From contig NZ_CP088273.1 of the NCBI RefSeq assembly GCF_020731415.2, positions 2,175,001 to 2,239,000 of the forward strand: a DNA stretch of 64,000 nucleotides. Direction: 5' to 3'. The notes under the pieces were generated by a model, which was given only the letters and a program-made list of their open reading frames with translations, searched no databases and was not told the origin of the DNA. A program made the translations under genes and the position numbers. The stretch comes from Phyllobacterium sp. T1293 (GTDB taxonomy: Bacteria > Pseudomonadota > Alphaproteobacteria > Rhizobiales > Rhizobiaceae). This document shows positions 36,563 through 47,605 of this stretch, piece after piece; within the stretch, counting starts at the first letter, position 1; each line of letters begins with the position of its first letter.

Positions 36563-38059
36563 TTACTCGGCTGCGGCGTGCTTTTCTTCATTGGAAATTG
36601 CATTGGCTTCATAACCATGCGCTTCCTTGAGTGCGGCACGCACACCAGCTTCATACTCAGGATGAACCAGCTTGAAGTGAGCCAGCTGGCGCTCAATGAT
36701 CGCACCGGGAACGCCGCCCATTGCCGCCGCGATGTTGGAGAACAGGCGCGAACGCTGACCGGCATCGAACAGATTGAACAAAGCCGTTACCTGACCATAA
36801 TCATCATTGCCGATACGATGGTTGTAACGGTCCGCACTGCCTGACAGGGCCAGTGGCGGCTCTTTTGCCGAAGGCTGCTCGACAGCACCGGAGAAGCTGT
36901 TGGGCTCGTAATAAGCATCCACATTGCCGGTCTTCTGGCCAAAGAAGTTCATCTGGCCATCCTTGTGGTAGTGATGCACAGGGCATTTTGGCTGGTTAAC
37001 CGGCAGAGCTTCGTAATGTGTACCGAGGCGATAGCGATGCGCATCCGCATAGGAGAACACGCGTGCCTGCAACATCTTGTCTGGCGAGTGGCCAATGCCG
37101 GGAACAACGTTTGACGGCGAGAAGGCTGCCTGTTCGATCTCGGCGAAATAGTTGTCGGCGTTGCGGTTAAGCTCCATGACACCGATTTCGATCGGCGGGA
37201 ATTCGCCATGCGGCCAAACCTTGGTCAGGTCGAACGGGTTGTAGGAGGTCTTCTCAGCGTCGGCTTCGCTCATGATCTGGACCTGAACGGTCCATTTCGG
37301 GAATGCGCCGCGTTCAATGCCGCCAAACAGCTCTTCCTGATAGGTTTCGCGTGACTTGCCGATGAGGGTTTCCGCTTCCGCATTGGTATAATGCTTATGG
37401 CCCTGCTGGGTCTTGAAGTGGAACTTGACCCAGAAACGTTCGCCCTGATCATTCCAGAAGGAATAAGTGTGCGAGCCGTAGCCGTTCATATACATCGGCG
37501 CGACCGGAAGGCCGCGATCCGACATCAGGATTGTAACCTGATGCAGGCTTTCCGGCGATAGCGACCAGAAATCCCACATGGCGGTGGCCGAACGCATATT
37601 GGTGCGCGGATGACGCTTCTGCGTGTGGATAAAGTCAGGGAATTTCAGCGGATCACGGACGAAGAACACGGGTGTGTTGTTGCCAACCAGATCCCAATTG
37701 CCTTCGCTGGTGTAGAATTTCAGCGCAAAACCGCGCACGTCGCGCTCGGCATCGGCAGCACCAAGTTCACCAGCAACGGTTGAGAAACGCAGCAGCAGCG
37801 GTGTTTCGGTACCTGGCTGCAGCGCCTTGGCCTTGGTATAGCGGGAAATGTCGCCAGTGATCTTCAGCGTACCGAATGCGCCCCAGCCCTTGGCGTGAAC
37901 AACACGTTCCGGGATACGTTCACGATTCTGGTGAGCAAGCTTTTCAAGCAGCTGGTAGTCGTCCAGGAGAACAGGACCGCGTTCGCCAGCAGTTCTCGAA
38001 TTCTGATTGTCTGATACCGGCGCACCGGCAGTAGTTGTCAACGTCGGACGGTCAGCCAT
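36563..38059 (-). CDS. katA: Catalase (haem, clade 3 small subunit)
   Basis: Monofunctional haem catalase that converts hydrogen peroxide to water and oxygen. The 498 residues include the distal histidine in [16 protein letters not shown], the asparagine in [15 protein letters not shown] and the proximal tyrosine in [21 protein letters not shown] precedes the ATG. It is divergent from oxyR, its usual activator. Confidence 0.97.
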   Translation of the reverse strand: MADRPTLTTTAGAPVSDNQNSRTAGERGPVLLDDYQLLEKLAHQNRERIPERVVHAKGWGAFGTLKITGDISRYTKAKALQPGTETPLLLRFSTVAGELGAADAERDVRGFALKFYTSEGNWDLVGNNTPVFFVRDPLKFPDFIHTQKRHPRTNMRSATAMWDFWSLSPESLHQVTILMSDRGLPVAPMYMNGYGSHTYSFWNDQGERFWVKFHFKTQQGHKHYTNAEAETLIGKSRETYQEELFGGIERGAFPKWTVQVQIMSEADAEKTSYNPFDLTKVWPHGEFPPIEIGVMELNRNADNYFAEIEQAAFSPSNVVPGIGHSPDKMLQARVFSYADAHRYRLGTHYEALPVNQPKCPVHHYHKDGQMNFFGQKTGNVDAYYEPNSFSGAVEQPSAKEPPLALSGSADRYNHRIGNDDYGQVTALFNLFDAGQRSRLFSNIAAAMGGVPGAIIERQLAHFKLVHPEYEAGVRAALKEAHGYEANAISNEEKHAAAE

Positions 38060-38146
38060 TGGCTTCTCCCTTGAATTTCGTGTTCTGACACTATTTCAGA
38101 ATCGCAGGGCACCATGGCCCACTGCGATCTCGCCACTACCATAGAA

Positions 38147-38161
38147 CTATTCCAATCATAG
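38147..38161. promoter_or_regulatory. Candidate OxyR-binding core
   Basis: CTAT-TCCAATC-ATAG (N7 spacing) matches the two central quarters of the OxyR consensus. The outer quarters are poorly matched, so it is a candidate only. It lies between katA and oxyR. Confidence 0.5.
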
Positions 38162-38205
38162 TTTCCAATTGAATTTAGAATTATTATTGATAGGATTTGG
38201 TTATC

Positions 38206-39135
38206 ATGTTTTCAGTCCGGCAAATGCGCTATTTTGATATCCTCGCCACCACATTGCACTTTCGCAAAGCGGCGGAACTTGCGCGTATTTCACAACCCGC
38301 TCTCTCGGCGCAGATCGCCGAAATGGAACAGCGCCTCGGGACAACCCTGTTTGAGCGGACGCGCCGCACGGTCGTGCTGACCGATATGGGCAAACGGCTT
38401 CTGCCACGGGTTCGCGGCATTCTGAACGGTATCCGCTCACTGGAAGAACTCGCCTCGCAGCGGCGCGGCATTTTGCAGGGGCGCCTGCGGCTGGGGATCA
38501 TCCCGACCATTGCGCCCTATCTGTTGCCGATTCTCATCCCGGAATTGCGGGCAACCTACCCTGATTTGACCATTGAACTGCGTGAGGCGGTGACATCGAA
38601 ACTGGTCGAAGATCTGCGGCTCGGCGACCTTGATGCGCTGATCGCCGCCCTGCCGATCGACAGCGAAGGCGTGGTTGCCAAACCGCTGTTTCGGGATCGC
38701 TTTCTCATTGCCACCTCAAGCAATGATATCGACATTCTCACATCGCCCATGACGCAGGAAAACGTGGCGCTGGAGCGCCTGCTGCTGCTGGAAGAAGGCC
38801 ATTGCCTGCGCGATCAGGCCCTGGCAGTCTGCACCAGCGTCAAGCAACGGCAACTGGTCAATTATGGCGCCACCAGCATGGCAACCCTGTTGCAGATGGT
38901 CAGCCATGGCATGGGCCTGACGCTGATCCCCGAGATCGCCGTGCGCACGGAAGCCAGCCGCAACAATGTCCGCATTATTGCTTTTGCCGATCCGGAACCT
39001 TCGCGGGAGATTGGCCTGATCTGGCGCAGGCAAAGCGAGCGGCGCGATGATTTTGAAGCTCTTGCCACCACGATCATCGATTGCGGCCAGCGATTGCTGA
39101 TTTCAGCCGATGAGCTGGATTATTTGGCTGCCTGA
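38206..39135 (+). CDS. oxyR: OxyR hydrogen peroxide-sensing LysR regulator
   Basis: LysR-family activator of 309 residues. The peroxidatic and resolving cysteines are C200 and C209 in GHCLRDQALAVC, positions matching E. coli C199/C208. The N-terminal helix-turn-helix is FRKAAELARISQPALSAQIAEME. I use ATG 38206; a TTG at 38197 adds three residues. It is divergent from katA. Confidence 0.96.
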   Translation: MFSVRQMRYFDILATTLHFRKAAELARISQPALSAQIAEMEQRLGTTLFERTRRTVVLTDMGKRLLPRVRGILNGIRSLEELASQRRGILQGRLRLGIIPTIAPYLLPILIPELRATYPDLTIELREAVTSKLVEDLRLGDLDALIAALPIDSEGVVAKPLFRDRFLIATSSNDIDILTSPMTQENVALERLLLLEEGHCLRDQALAVCTSVKQRQLVNYGATSMATLLQMVSHGMGLTLIPEIAVRTEASRNNVRIIAFADPEPSREIGLIWRRQSERRDDFEALATTIIDCGQRLLISADELDYLAA

Positions 39136-39150
39136 GGGGATTGGGGAGTT

Positions 39151-39325
39151 GCGTGGTTCGTGGTTCGTGGTTCGACAAGCTCACCATAAGGGAGAGGGGT
39201 GCTGTAACGCTAATCGCAAAGGTTGCAGATCACAGAGGGCAGAATTTAGCTCCCTTTCATCATCCCTCTCCCTCATGGTGAGCTTGTCGAACCACGAACC
39301 ACGAACCGGCGGCATTCACCCCCCC
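39151..39325. repeat. Palindromic repeat element with 44-bp arms
   Basis: The arms at 39155-39198 and 39264-39307 are inverted copies over 44 bp with one mismatch (GGTTCGTGG, CGACAAGCTCACCAT and GGGAGAGGG are inside). Between them is a core with CGCTAATCGCAAAGG and GAATTTAGCTCCC that recurs in the other repeats. It lies after oxyR with no coding potential. Confidence 0.85.
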
Positions 39326-39350
39326 TCTGTCCTGTCGGCCTACCGGCGTG

Positions 39351-39776
39351 TTAAACCGGGGCAGGTATAGCCAGATGCAGCGCGAGCATGACCCAGAGAA
39401 CACCGTTGAGAATATAGCCAATGGTGAAAATGGGCTGGCGAAGTTTCAAACTGTTTGACGTGACATGCACGCATGTGTGGGCAATGCGTGCCGCCACGAA
39501 CAGCCATGCCACGATAACGGCAAGGAATGATGCGCCGTTGACCACGTAAAGTGAAATGCACACGGCATAGAACAACACGGGCAATTCATAGAGATTGATC
39601 AGATTGCGGATCACCGTAGCGCTGGCCTCTGGCTCTTTCACGGGCACCTTGAAATCGCGCGCCGATGCCTGCCCGCTGCTGACAGCTCCCATCCGGCGCA
39701 GGAAAACCAGCCCGTAAACAATGTAGATCAGCGCCGTCAGAGCGATCATTGGCCAGAAAATTGCTGTTTGCGACAT
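39351..39776 (-). CDS. MAPEG family membrane protein
   Basis: Four-helix membrane protein of 141 residues in the MAPEG superfamily (glutathione-linked membrane proteins in animals, unknown in most bacteria). Spans lie near residues 6-23, 69-84, 89-105 and 118-138, with the conserved FKVPVKEPEASATVIRNLINLYELPVLFYA segment. GGAGG precedes the ATG at 39776. In rhizobia a MAPEG gene often lies close to guaB and rsmB. Confidence 0.8.
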   Translation of the reverse strand: MSQTAIFWPMIALTALIYIVYGLVFLRRMGAVSSGQASARDFKVPVKEPEASATVIRNLINLYELPVLFYAVCISLYVVNGASFLAVIVAWLFVAARIAHTCVHVTSNSLKLRQPIFTIGYILNGVLWVMLALHLAIPAPV

Positions 39777-39831
39777 GGTTTCCTCCATCGTTGACGCATC
39801 TTACGTCTACGTTCATTTTTTCCGCAACCTG

Positions 39832-40731
39832 TCAATTCAGACCGGGAATTTCCGTCAGACTTGCGGCGAGATGATCAACAAAGGCGCGCACCTTGCGTGG
39901 CAGAAATTGCGCCGACGCATAGACCACATGCACATCCATCGGCGCATAGCCATAGGCGGGCAGAACCCTGACAAGACTGCCCTCGTCAAGAAATTGCCGG
40001 ATCAGCGGCACCTGCGCTCCGCCAATTCCCAATCCTGCGCACAGGGCCTGATTGAGCACAAAGGCATTGTTGGCGAGAAAGCTGGATTTAACCGGCACTG
40101 TGATCGCACCCTCAGGACCAATCAGGGGCACCGCCTCCCCCTGAGGCGACCAGATGAACCTGACATGCGGGTGCTCTGACAATTCCTGCGGTGTCGATGG
40201 CTTGCCGTATCGTGCAATGTAACCGGGCGAAGCCACGAGAATGCGTTCGAACGTGGCAAGTTTTCGTGCCACAAGCCCCGATGACGCCAGTGCGCCGAAG
40301 CGAATGGCGATATCGACACCCTCGGCTACCAGATCGGCAAAGCGGTCATCAAGGATGAGTTCGACGGTCAAATCCGGGTGTTGCCGCTGAAAATCGATAA
40401 GAACAGGTGCCAGATGCATCTGGCCGAACCCAACAGGTGCATGAACACGAAGATTGCCGCGAATGGCTGTGGCAAAACCGGCCACCTCCTCTTCTGCCTC
40501 CTCAACCGTTTGCAGGACATGCCGCGCCCGCTGGTAATAGGTCTCGCCGCTTTCGGTCAAGGCGAGTTGGCGGGTCGAGCGGTGCAGAAGCCGCATCTTG
40601 AGGTGGCGTTCCAGCGCAGCCACCTGCTGGCTGACTGCAGGCTGTGTGAGGCCAAGTTCCCGCGCCGCAGCCGACAGTGAGCCAAGCTCCGCCACCCGCA
40701 CAAAGGTCTTCATTGCTGTGAACCGGTCCAT
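39832..40731 (-). CDS. LysR-family transcriptional regulator
   Basis: A 299-residue regulator with N-terminal helix-turn-helix LGSLSAAARELGLTQPAVSQQVAALE and the periplasmic-binding-like effector domain. I use ATG 40731 (MDRFTAMKTF), the family's normal beginning; starts further up in the same frame add odd residues. It is divergent from the PRISE-type reductase gene and probably controls it. Confidence 0.9.
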   Translation of the reverse strand: MDRFTAMKTFVRVAELGSLSAAARELGLTQPAVSQQVAALERHLKMRLLHRSTRQLALTESGETYYQRARHVLQTVEEAEEEVAGFATAIRGNLRVHAPVGFGQMHLAPVLIDFQRQHPDLTVELILDDRFADLVAEGVDIAIRFGALASSGLVARKLATFERILVASPGYIARYGKPSTPQELSEHPHVRFIWSPQGEAVPLIGPEGAITVPVKSSFLANNAFVLNQALCAGLGIGGAQVPLIRQFLDEGSLVRVLPAYGYAPMDVHVVYASAQFLPRKVRAFVDHLAASLTEIPGLN

Positions 40732-40836
40732 GTATAACCTCAAAGATACTCTTATGAATGATATCATCACGGCTCGCCTACGCAAATAATTTCAAATGAA
40801 TGATGATTACAGCAGCAAGAAAATGGAGCTGTTGAA

Positions 40837-41895
40837 ATGACGGAGAATATCAAGAAGGCCGTGATCGTGGGTGCCAACGGCATCATCGGCGGCAATCTAA
40901 TCGCCCATCTTAAAGAACTTGGCGACTGGGAGATTGTGGGGTTATCGCGGCGGGGCGGTAAAACGGAGGGCAGGCTCAGCCATATCGTTGTCGACCTGCT
41001 CGACGCTGCAGATGCCAAGGCAAAGCTCGCGCACCTGACTGATATCACGCATATCTTTTACGCGGCCTATCAGGATCGCCCGACATGGGCCGAACTGGTG
41101 CCGCCGAACCTTGCCATGCTGGTCAATGTGGTGGGTGCAATCGAGCCTATCGCACCAGCGCTTCAGCACATCAGTCTGATGCAGGGATACAAGGTCTATG
41201 GTGCGCATCTCGGCCCATTCAAGACCCCCGCCCGCGAAAGCGACGCCAATCACATGCCGCCGGAATTCAATATCGACCAGCAGGATTTCCTTGAAGCCTT
41301 GCAGAAGGGCAAAAGCTGGACATGGTCAGCGCTGCGCCCCTCCGTGGTGGTTGGATTTGCATTGGGCAATCCGATGAACCTTGCATCGGTAATCGCGGTC
41401 TATGCCTCAATGTCGAAGGAACTTGGCATTCCCCTGCGTTTTCCGGGAAAACCGGGTGCCTGTGACAGCCTGCTTGAAATGACCGATGCCGGACTGCTCG
41501 CCCGGGCAACCGTGTTTATCGCCACCAATCCGGCCAGCGGCAATCAGGCCTATAACATCAACAATGGCGACCTGTTCCGCTGGAGTGAGATGTGGCCAAA
41601 AATTGCCAAATTCTTTGATCTCGAAGTTGCCCCGCCCCTGCCGATGTCACTGAATGTGGTGATGGCTGACAAGGAACCGCTGTGGGACAGCATGATCAGG
41701 AAACACGGTCTCGCCGTCGTGCCCTACAAGGACGTGTCCTCATGGGGATTTGGCGATGCGGTGTTCAGCTGGAATTATGATTTCTTCGCCGACGGCACAA
41801 AACTGCGCCGTGCCGGATTTCATGAGTATGTCGATACGGAAGAAATGTTTTTGCGCGTTTTCAGGGATTTGCGGGAGCGGAAGATTATTCCGTAA
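40837..41895 (+). CDS. PRISE-type extended SDR reductase
   Basis: An extended SDR of 352 residues related to progesterone 5-beta-reductase/iridoid synthase-like (PRISE) proteins. The nucleotide loop is VGANGIIGGNL (11-21) and the conserved lysine motif is GYKVYGAHLGP (K119). The second motif, normally FYY with the catalytic tyrosine, reads FNI (144-146), so the acid tyrosine seems to be absent. A role in reducing activated carbon-carbon double bonds is therefore uncertain. Faces a LysR gene. Confidence 0.8.
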   Translation: MTENIKKAVIVGANGIIGGNLIAHLKELGDWEIVGLSRRGGKTEGRLSHIVVDLLDAADAKAKLAHLTDITHIFYAAYQDRPTWAELVPPNLAMLVNVVGAIEPIAPALQHISLMQGYKVYGAHLGPFKTPARESDANHMPPEFNIDQQDFLEALQKGKSWTWSALRPSVVVGFALGNPMNLASVIAVYASMSKELGIPLRFPGKPGACDSLLEMTDAGLLARATVFIATNPASGNQAYNINNGDLFRWSEMWPKIAKFFDLEVAPPLPMSLNVVMADKEPLWDSMIRKHGLAVVPYKDVSSWGFGDAVFSWNYDFFADGTKLRRAGFHEYVDTEEMFLRVFRDLRERKIIP

Positions 41896-42226
41896 AGCTC
41901 GATTGTTGATAAGGGATCGGTATTGCAATGCCGGTTGTGCGTGGTTCACCCTTCGACAGGCTCAGGAAGCTCACCATCAGGGAGAGTGTAGGCTGCAATG
42001 ATAATCGCCAAGATTGAGGAAAAATGCAGAATTTGACTCCCCGCAACCCACTTACTCCGTCATCCTCGGGCTTGACCCGAGGACCCACAATTTAAAACAC
42101 CGAGCATCTACGTTCGTTTGAACTTCTTAACCATGGGTCCTCGGGTCAAGCCCGAGGATGACGGAGTAAGTGGGTTGCAGAGTGTTACATCCTGCAACGC
42201 AAGCGATTAGCGTTACAGCACCGCTC
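41896..42226. repeat. Palindromic repeat block with perfect 45-bp inverted arms
   Basis: From about 41938 come arms with CCTTCGACAGGCTCAGGAAG and GCTCACCATCAGGGAGAG, then the core GCAATGATAATCGCC. The inverted pair follows: 42043-42087 and 42134-42178 are exact inverted copies around a 46-base loop. The arms contain CATCCTCGGGCTTGACCCGAGG, itself self-complementary. Confidence 0.88.
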
Positions 42227-42766
42227 TCACCCCGCAAACGGCTCACCCTTCCGTCGGGGCAAATCATAATTCAGGAAAAACTCATCGAGTTGCGGCGGGG
42301 GCACGTTTGTTCCCGCCAGCATGGCATGGGCCTGACCGCGATGATGGATCTGGTGGACGAACAGATGCGACAGGACAAGCTGTAAGGGTTCCTCAGAAAC
42401 TGCGCCGTCATGCCATTCGATGGATATGATCCGGTTGAGATCCGATGCGCTCAGGCTGTCGCAAAAGGTGACAAGCTCCGTATCAAAAGCATCCTGCGCC
42501 TTTTTCAGATCAATGAGTTTGGGAAAAGGAATGTCGCCGACGAGACTGATATTCTTGCGCCCGATACCTTTGATGTCGGCCATATAGATATGGTCAACGA
42601 TAAGATTGTGGTTGAGCGTCATCTGGATCGATGGGAAGAAGCTCGTCCGCTCCTGCGCAAATTCCGCATCGGTCAGCCCGGCGCAGGCACCAAGCAGCCG
42701 GTTGTTGGACCAGGCGCTGTTACGCGCCATGGCCGAGAAGTGGTCGCGGAGGGCGTTGTCAGACAT
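42227..42766 (-). CDS. DinB family protein
   Basis: Four-helix-bundle metal protein of 179 residues. The three-histidine metal site fits H53 in TLNHNLIVDHIYM and the pair in FVHQIHHRGQAHAML. DinB-type proteins include thiol transferases and stress proteins of unclear function. It lies 16 bases after guaB on the same strand, so it may be cotranscribed with it. Confidence 0.84.
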   Translation of the reverse strand: MSDNALRDHFSAMARNSAWSNNRLLGACAGLTDAEFAQERTSFFPSIQMTLNHNLIVDHIYMADIKGIGRKNISLVGDIPFPKLIDLKKAQDAFDTELVTFCDSLSASDLNRIISIEWHDGAVSEEPLQLVLSHLFVHQIHHRGQAHAMLAGTNVPPPQLDEFFLNYDLPRRKGEPFAG

Positions 42767-42782
42767 GGCCTCCGCGCCTTTG

Positions 42783-44348
<1,566 letters not shown>

Positions 44349-44465
44349 TCAGGTGAATTGGCACGGGCTGGTAACATGGATATGTCGGTTTGGAAAGGTG
44401 GAAACGTATTTATTCTGCAATCAGTAATGCGTGATCACCCGCTAGTGGTGGTGCAGAGCCCATCC

Positions 44466-44885
44466 TCATGGCGCATAATATTGAAGTTCCTTGATCCGCG
44501 CACGCACCGCATCCACGTTCATCGCCTCGATATCCATGCTGGCCAGTGAGCCCCGGTCGGCACGCCACGGGCCATCATCGGCCTTGATCTGGGCTTCGCG
44601 CCACGCCACCCATTTGCGCTGGGCATCGCGGATCTGCTTGGCCGACTCCGCATCTACTGTTGCGAGAACCTTTTTGTAGACTTCGTTCAATTGCTTGTCA
44701 TAGGCCACGAATGCCTTGTGCGTGCAATCAACCATACCTGCGGTAGTCTGCCCCTCCGGTTTGGCCAGACATTCATTGGCGGCCTTATCGATCGGGTCGA
44801 CCTTTTCCTCCGGCGATGCGGCAAAGGCGGGGGCTGCGGCACCCAGCGTCAGCGAAACACAAAGCAAAGCGTAGAATCGTTTCAT
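44466..44885 (-). CDS. LprI-like lysozyme inhibitor domain protein
   Basis: Exported protein of 139 residues with a signal peptide (1-22, ending AFA), then a DUF1311/LprI domain marked by CLAKPEGQTTAGMVDCTHKAFVAYDKQLNEVYKKVL and RDAQRKWVAWREAQI. The two cysteines are conserved in the family. Periplasmic location is likely; lysozyme inhibition is known for a few relatives only. AAGGAGG precedes the ATG. Confidence 0.85.
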   Translation of the reverse strand: MKRFYALLCVSLTLGAAAPAFAASPEEKVDPIDKAANECLAKPEGQTTAGMVDCTHKAFVAYDKQLNEVYKKVLATVDAESAKQIRDAQRKWVAWREAQIKADDGPWRADRGSLASMDIEAMNVDAVRARIKELQYYAP

Positions 44886-45016
44886 GGCGTCCTCCTTGTC
44901 CCGGCAAACTGCCCTGTGCATCTTGGCAGGAAAAGGGCGAATTGTTGAGACTGGCCTGATGTTTTCGCCCATGTTAGGACGAAACATCCCTTCTGCTGTT
45001 TGATATTGGAAATCCA

Positions 45017-46372
45017 GTGCGCCCGATTTACCGAAAAGTTTCCGTCCTGCGCCGGTCGCGCGCCATGTGGGGCAATACCCGCGTCTGGCGACCGCGCCTT
45101 GTCTTCTGGGCGGGTGCAATCACGATCGGCGTCATCAGCGTGCTTTTTGCCAAGCTGGCTGATCTTGCCCAGCAATCATTTCATGGCGTGATCGGCACCA
45201 GCGGCTGGACCACCTATCTGCCGCTGATCATCACGCCGCTGGGTTTCATTTTCTGTGCCTATATGGCCTACAGCTTCTTTCCCAATGCACAGGGCAGCGG
45301 CATTCCGCAGGCCATTGCCGCGCGCCATCTCAACGATCACGAAGATCGTGTCAGGCTGCTGTCGCTGCGGATGGTTTTCGGCAAGATACTTCTGACTGTT
45401 GTTGGCCTGTTTTCAGGCGCCTCCATTGGCCGCGAGGGTCCAACCGTGCAGGTCGGCGCGTCGCTGATGCTGCAGGTGGCGCGCTGGGGCGGCATGGCGC
45501 AGGCGCGCGGGCTTATTCTGGCCGGTTCCGCCGCCGGTATCGCCGCAGCCTTCAACACACCGCTTGCGGGTATCGTCTTTGCCATTGAGGAAATGGGCCG
45601 CTCCTATGAGGCGCGCACCAATGGTCTGGTTCTGACCGCGGTCATTCTCTCCGGTCTGGCTGCTATCGGGCTTGTGGGCAACTACACCTATTTTGGTGAA
45701 TCGGTGGCGGCAACAACCGGCTTTTCCGACTGGCTGCTGGTTATTCTGTGTGGTGTTGGCGGTGGTGCATTCGGTGCCTGTTTCAGCGCCGGAGCGGTCA
45801 AGGCACTGCGCCGGATCAAGCGCTGGGCAGCGCCTGACCCGTTTCGCCGCACCTTGCTTCTGGCTGCGGTCTGCGGCTTTGCCGTCGCGCTGATCGGAGT
45901 GGCTTCAGGTGGAACGACCTTTGGCACGGGCTATGAGCAGGCGCGCGGCGCGGTGGAAGGCCATGCCCTGCCCTGGTATTTCTTTCTGGAGAAGCTGCTC
46001 GCCAGTTTCCTCTCCATGGTATCGGGCATTCCCGGCGGTATTTTTGCGCCGTCGCTGTCTGTCGGCGCAAGTTTTGGCAGTACCGTCGGCTTGCTCACCG
46101 GCAGCAATATCGGCCTTGCCGCTGTGCTTGGCATGGCGGGATATTTCGCCGGTGTGGTGCAAGCGCCAATGACGGCCTTTGTCATCATTCTGGAAATGAC
46201 CGGCAGCCACGACAGTGTGATCGCCCTGATGTGTACTTCGATGCTCGGCTATGGCACGGCGCGGATCATCTCGCACGAACCGCTCTACCACGCCCTGTCA
46301 CGGGTGTTCATTGCCGATACGATCCGGCGCAAGCGCGCCGAAGCTGCAGCCGCAACGCCGGAACAGCCTTAA
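45017..46372 (+). CDS. ClC-family chloride channel/antiporter
   Basis: Membrane protein of 451 residues with the signature chloride-binding loops in order: GSGIPQAI, GREGPTVQVG (gating glutamate) and GIPGGIFAPSLSVGA. Bacterial members exchange chloride for protons and aid acid resistance. I keep the GTG at 45017, with GGA six bases upstream; ATG 45065 would remove 16 residues. Its stop overlaps the stop of the convergent metallo-hydrolase by four bases. Confidence 0.92.
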   Translation: MRPIYRKVSVLRRSRAMWGNTRVWRPRLVFWAGAITIGVISVLFAKLADLAQQSFHGVIGTSGWTTYLPLIITPLGFIFCAYMAYSFFPNAQGSGIPQAIAARHLNDHEDRVRLLSLRMVFGKILLTVVGLFSGASIGREGPTVQVGASLMLQVARWGGMAQARGLILAGSAAGIAAAFNTPLAGIVFAIEEMGRSYEARTNGLVLTAVILSGLAAIGLVGNYTYFGESVAATTGFSDWLLVILCGVGGGAFGACFSAGAVKALRRIKRWAAPDPFRRTLLLAAVCGFAVALIGVASGGTTFGTGYEQARGAVEGHALPWYFFLEKLLASFLSMVSGIPGGIFAPSLSVGASFGSTVGLLTGSNIGLAAVLGMAGYFAGVVQAPMTAFVIILEMTGSHDSVIALMCTSMLGYGTARIISHEPLYHALSRVFIADTIRRKRAEAAAATPEQP

Positions 46373-47352
46373 ACGTCGAACTGATAGGTTACAGGCACAA
46401 ACCGATAGCCGCTTCCCAGCCGTTCGAGATAACCGGCTGACGGGAATGGCATGTGGTAACCGATGAATGGCACCCGGTCGGTGGCGATCATGTCGAGAAC
46501 CCGCTTGCGCGTCTCGATACCCTTGGCGCGATCCGTGTCGAAGGCAACCTCCCATTCCGGATGCTGCAAGGCAGCGACATAGTGATTGGCTGTGTCGGCT
46601 GTTAGCACCACACGCTTGCCTGCGGATTCCACGTGGAAAATCATGTGGCCGGGCGTATGTCCATAGGCGGCTTCACTGGTAATGCCTGATACGATTGCAT
46701 CGCCAGCCTTGATGAACGTGGTCTTTTCGGCCAGCGGCTTAACCTTGGCTGCAACGCCTTTGGCACCTGCTTCCGCCGGTGTGCCCGCGCGCGCCGGATC
46801 GGTCCAGAAATCATATTCGATCTGCCCGGCGATATAGCGTGCATTGGCAAAACCCGGTGTGTCGCCATTCATCAAGCCACCAATATGGTCGCCATGCATA
46901 TGGGTGATGACAACCATGCTCACCTGATCGGGCGTATAACCAGCCGCTTTCATATTGGCTTCCAGCTGGCCAAAACCATTGTCACGTCCTGCCGCACCAA
47001 AACCGGTATCGAACAGGATCAATTCAGAGCCCGTATTGATGAGCACAGGTGCAAAGCCGTTGACGAATTTTGTTTCGGGAAGAAAGTTGGCGCGCATGAG
47101 TTCGCCGACCTTTTCCTGCGACTGATCGGCCCCAAAGATAGGAAACGGCCCATCGGATGGGCGCAAGCCGTCGAGAAGCGTGGTGATTTCAAAATCACCC
47201 AGCTTGAAACGTTTGAAGCCCGGTGACTTCGCACCAGACAACGGGACCGCTGCCGTAGCAGGCTCGGATATAACCTGCGACATGGCCAGGCCTCCAGCAA
47301 TCGCGCTAGATGCAAGAAACAAGTCGCGCCGGGAAATTTCGTAAGGGGTCAT
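46369..47352 (-). CDS. Tat-exported MBL-fold metallo-hydrolase
   Basis: Metallo-beta-lactamase-fold hydrolase of 327 residues. The Tat signal SRRDLFLASSAIAGGLA (about residues 8-24) implies export of a folded, metal-loaded enzyme. The zinc motif is THMHGDHIGG, with later ligands in GHTPGH and TADTANH. It resembles the AHL-lactonase/quorum-quenching-like group but no substrate can be assigned. ATG 47352 has GGAG nine bases upstream. Confidence 0.86.
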   Translation of the reverse strand: MTPYEISRRDLFLASSAIAGGLAMSQVISEPATAAVPLSGAKSPGFKRFKLGDFEITTLLDGLRPSDGPFPIFGADQSQEKVGELMRANFLPETKFVNGFAPVLINTGSELILFDTGFGAAGRDNGFGQLEANMKAAGYTPDQVSMVVITHMHGDHIGGLMNGDTPGFANARYIAGQIEYDFWTDPARAGTPAEAGAKGVAAKVKPLAEKTTFIKAGDAIVSGITSEAAYGHTPGHMIFHVESAGKRVVLTADTANHYVAALQHPEWEVAFDTDRAKGIETRKRVLDMIATDRVPFIGYHMPFPSAGYLERLGSGYRFVPVTYQFDV

Positions 47353-47605
47353 AGGGGGCATCTCCTTCAGGCAGTCTTGGGTTCTGCGGTTGAGATTCAA
47401 GCTCGGGCAACGCGGCGGCTGGCGAGCTGTTCCGTTCTGAATAGCGGAAAATCTGATCGCGCCGGATCACATCTGATTGATCGGTGCTTGAGCACCCGCC
47501 ACACTGGTGATATCGCAGCGCCAGCAAGGGTTGTTTTTTTGAGTGTGAGTCCCGCGACGGACCCCGATTGCTGACGAAGCCCTTTACTGAGAACTGGAAT
47601 TCATT

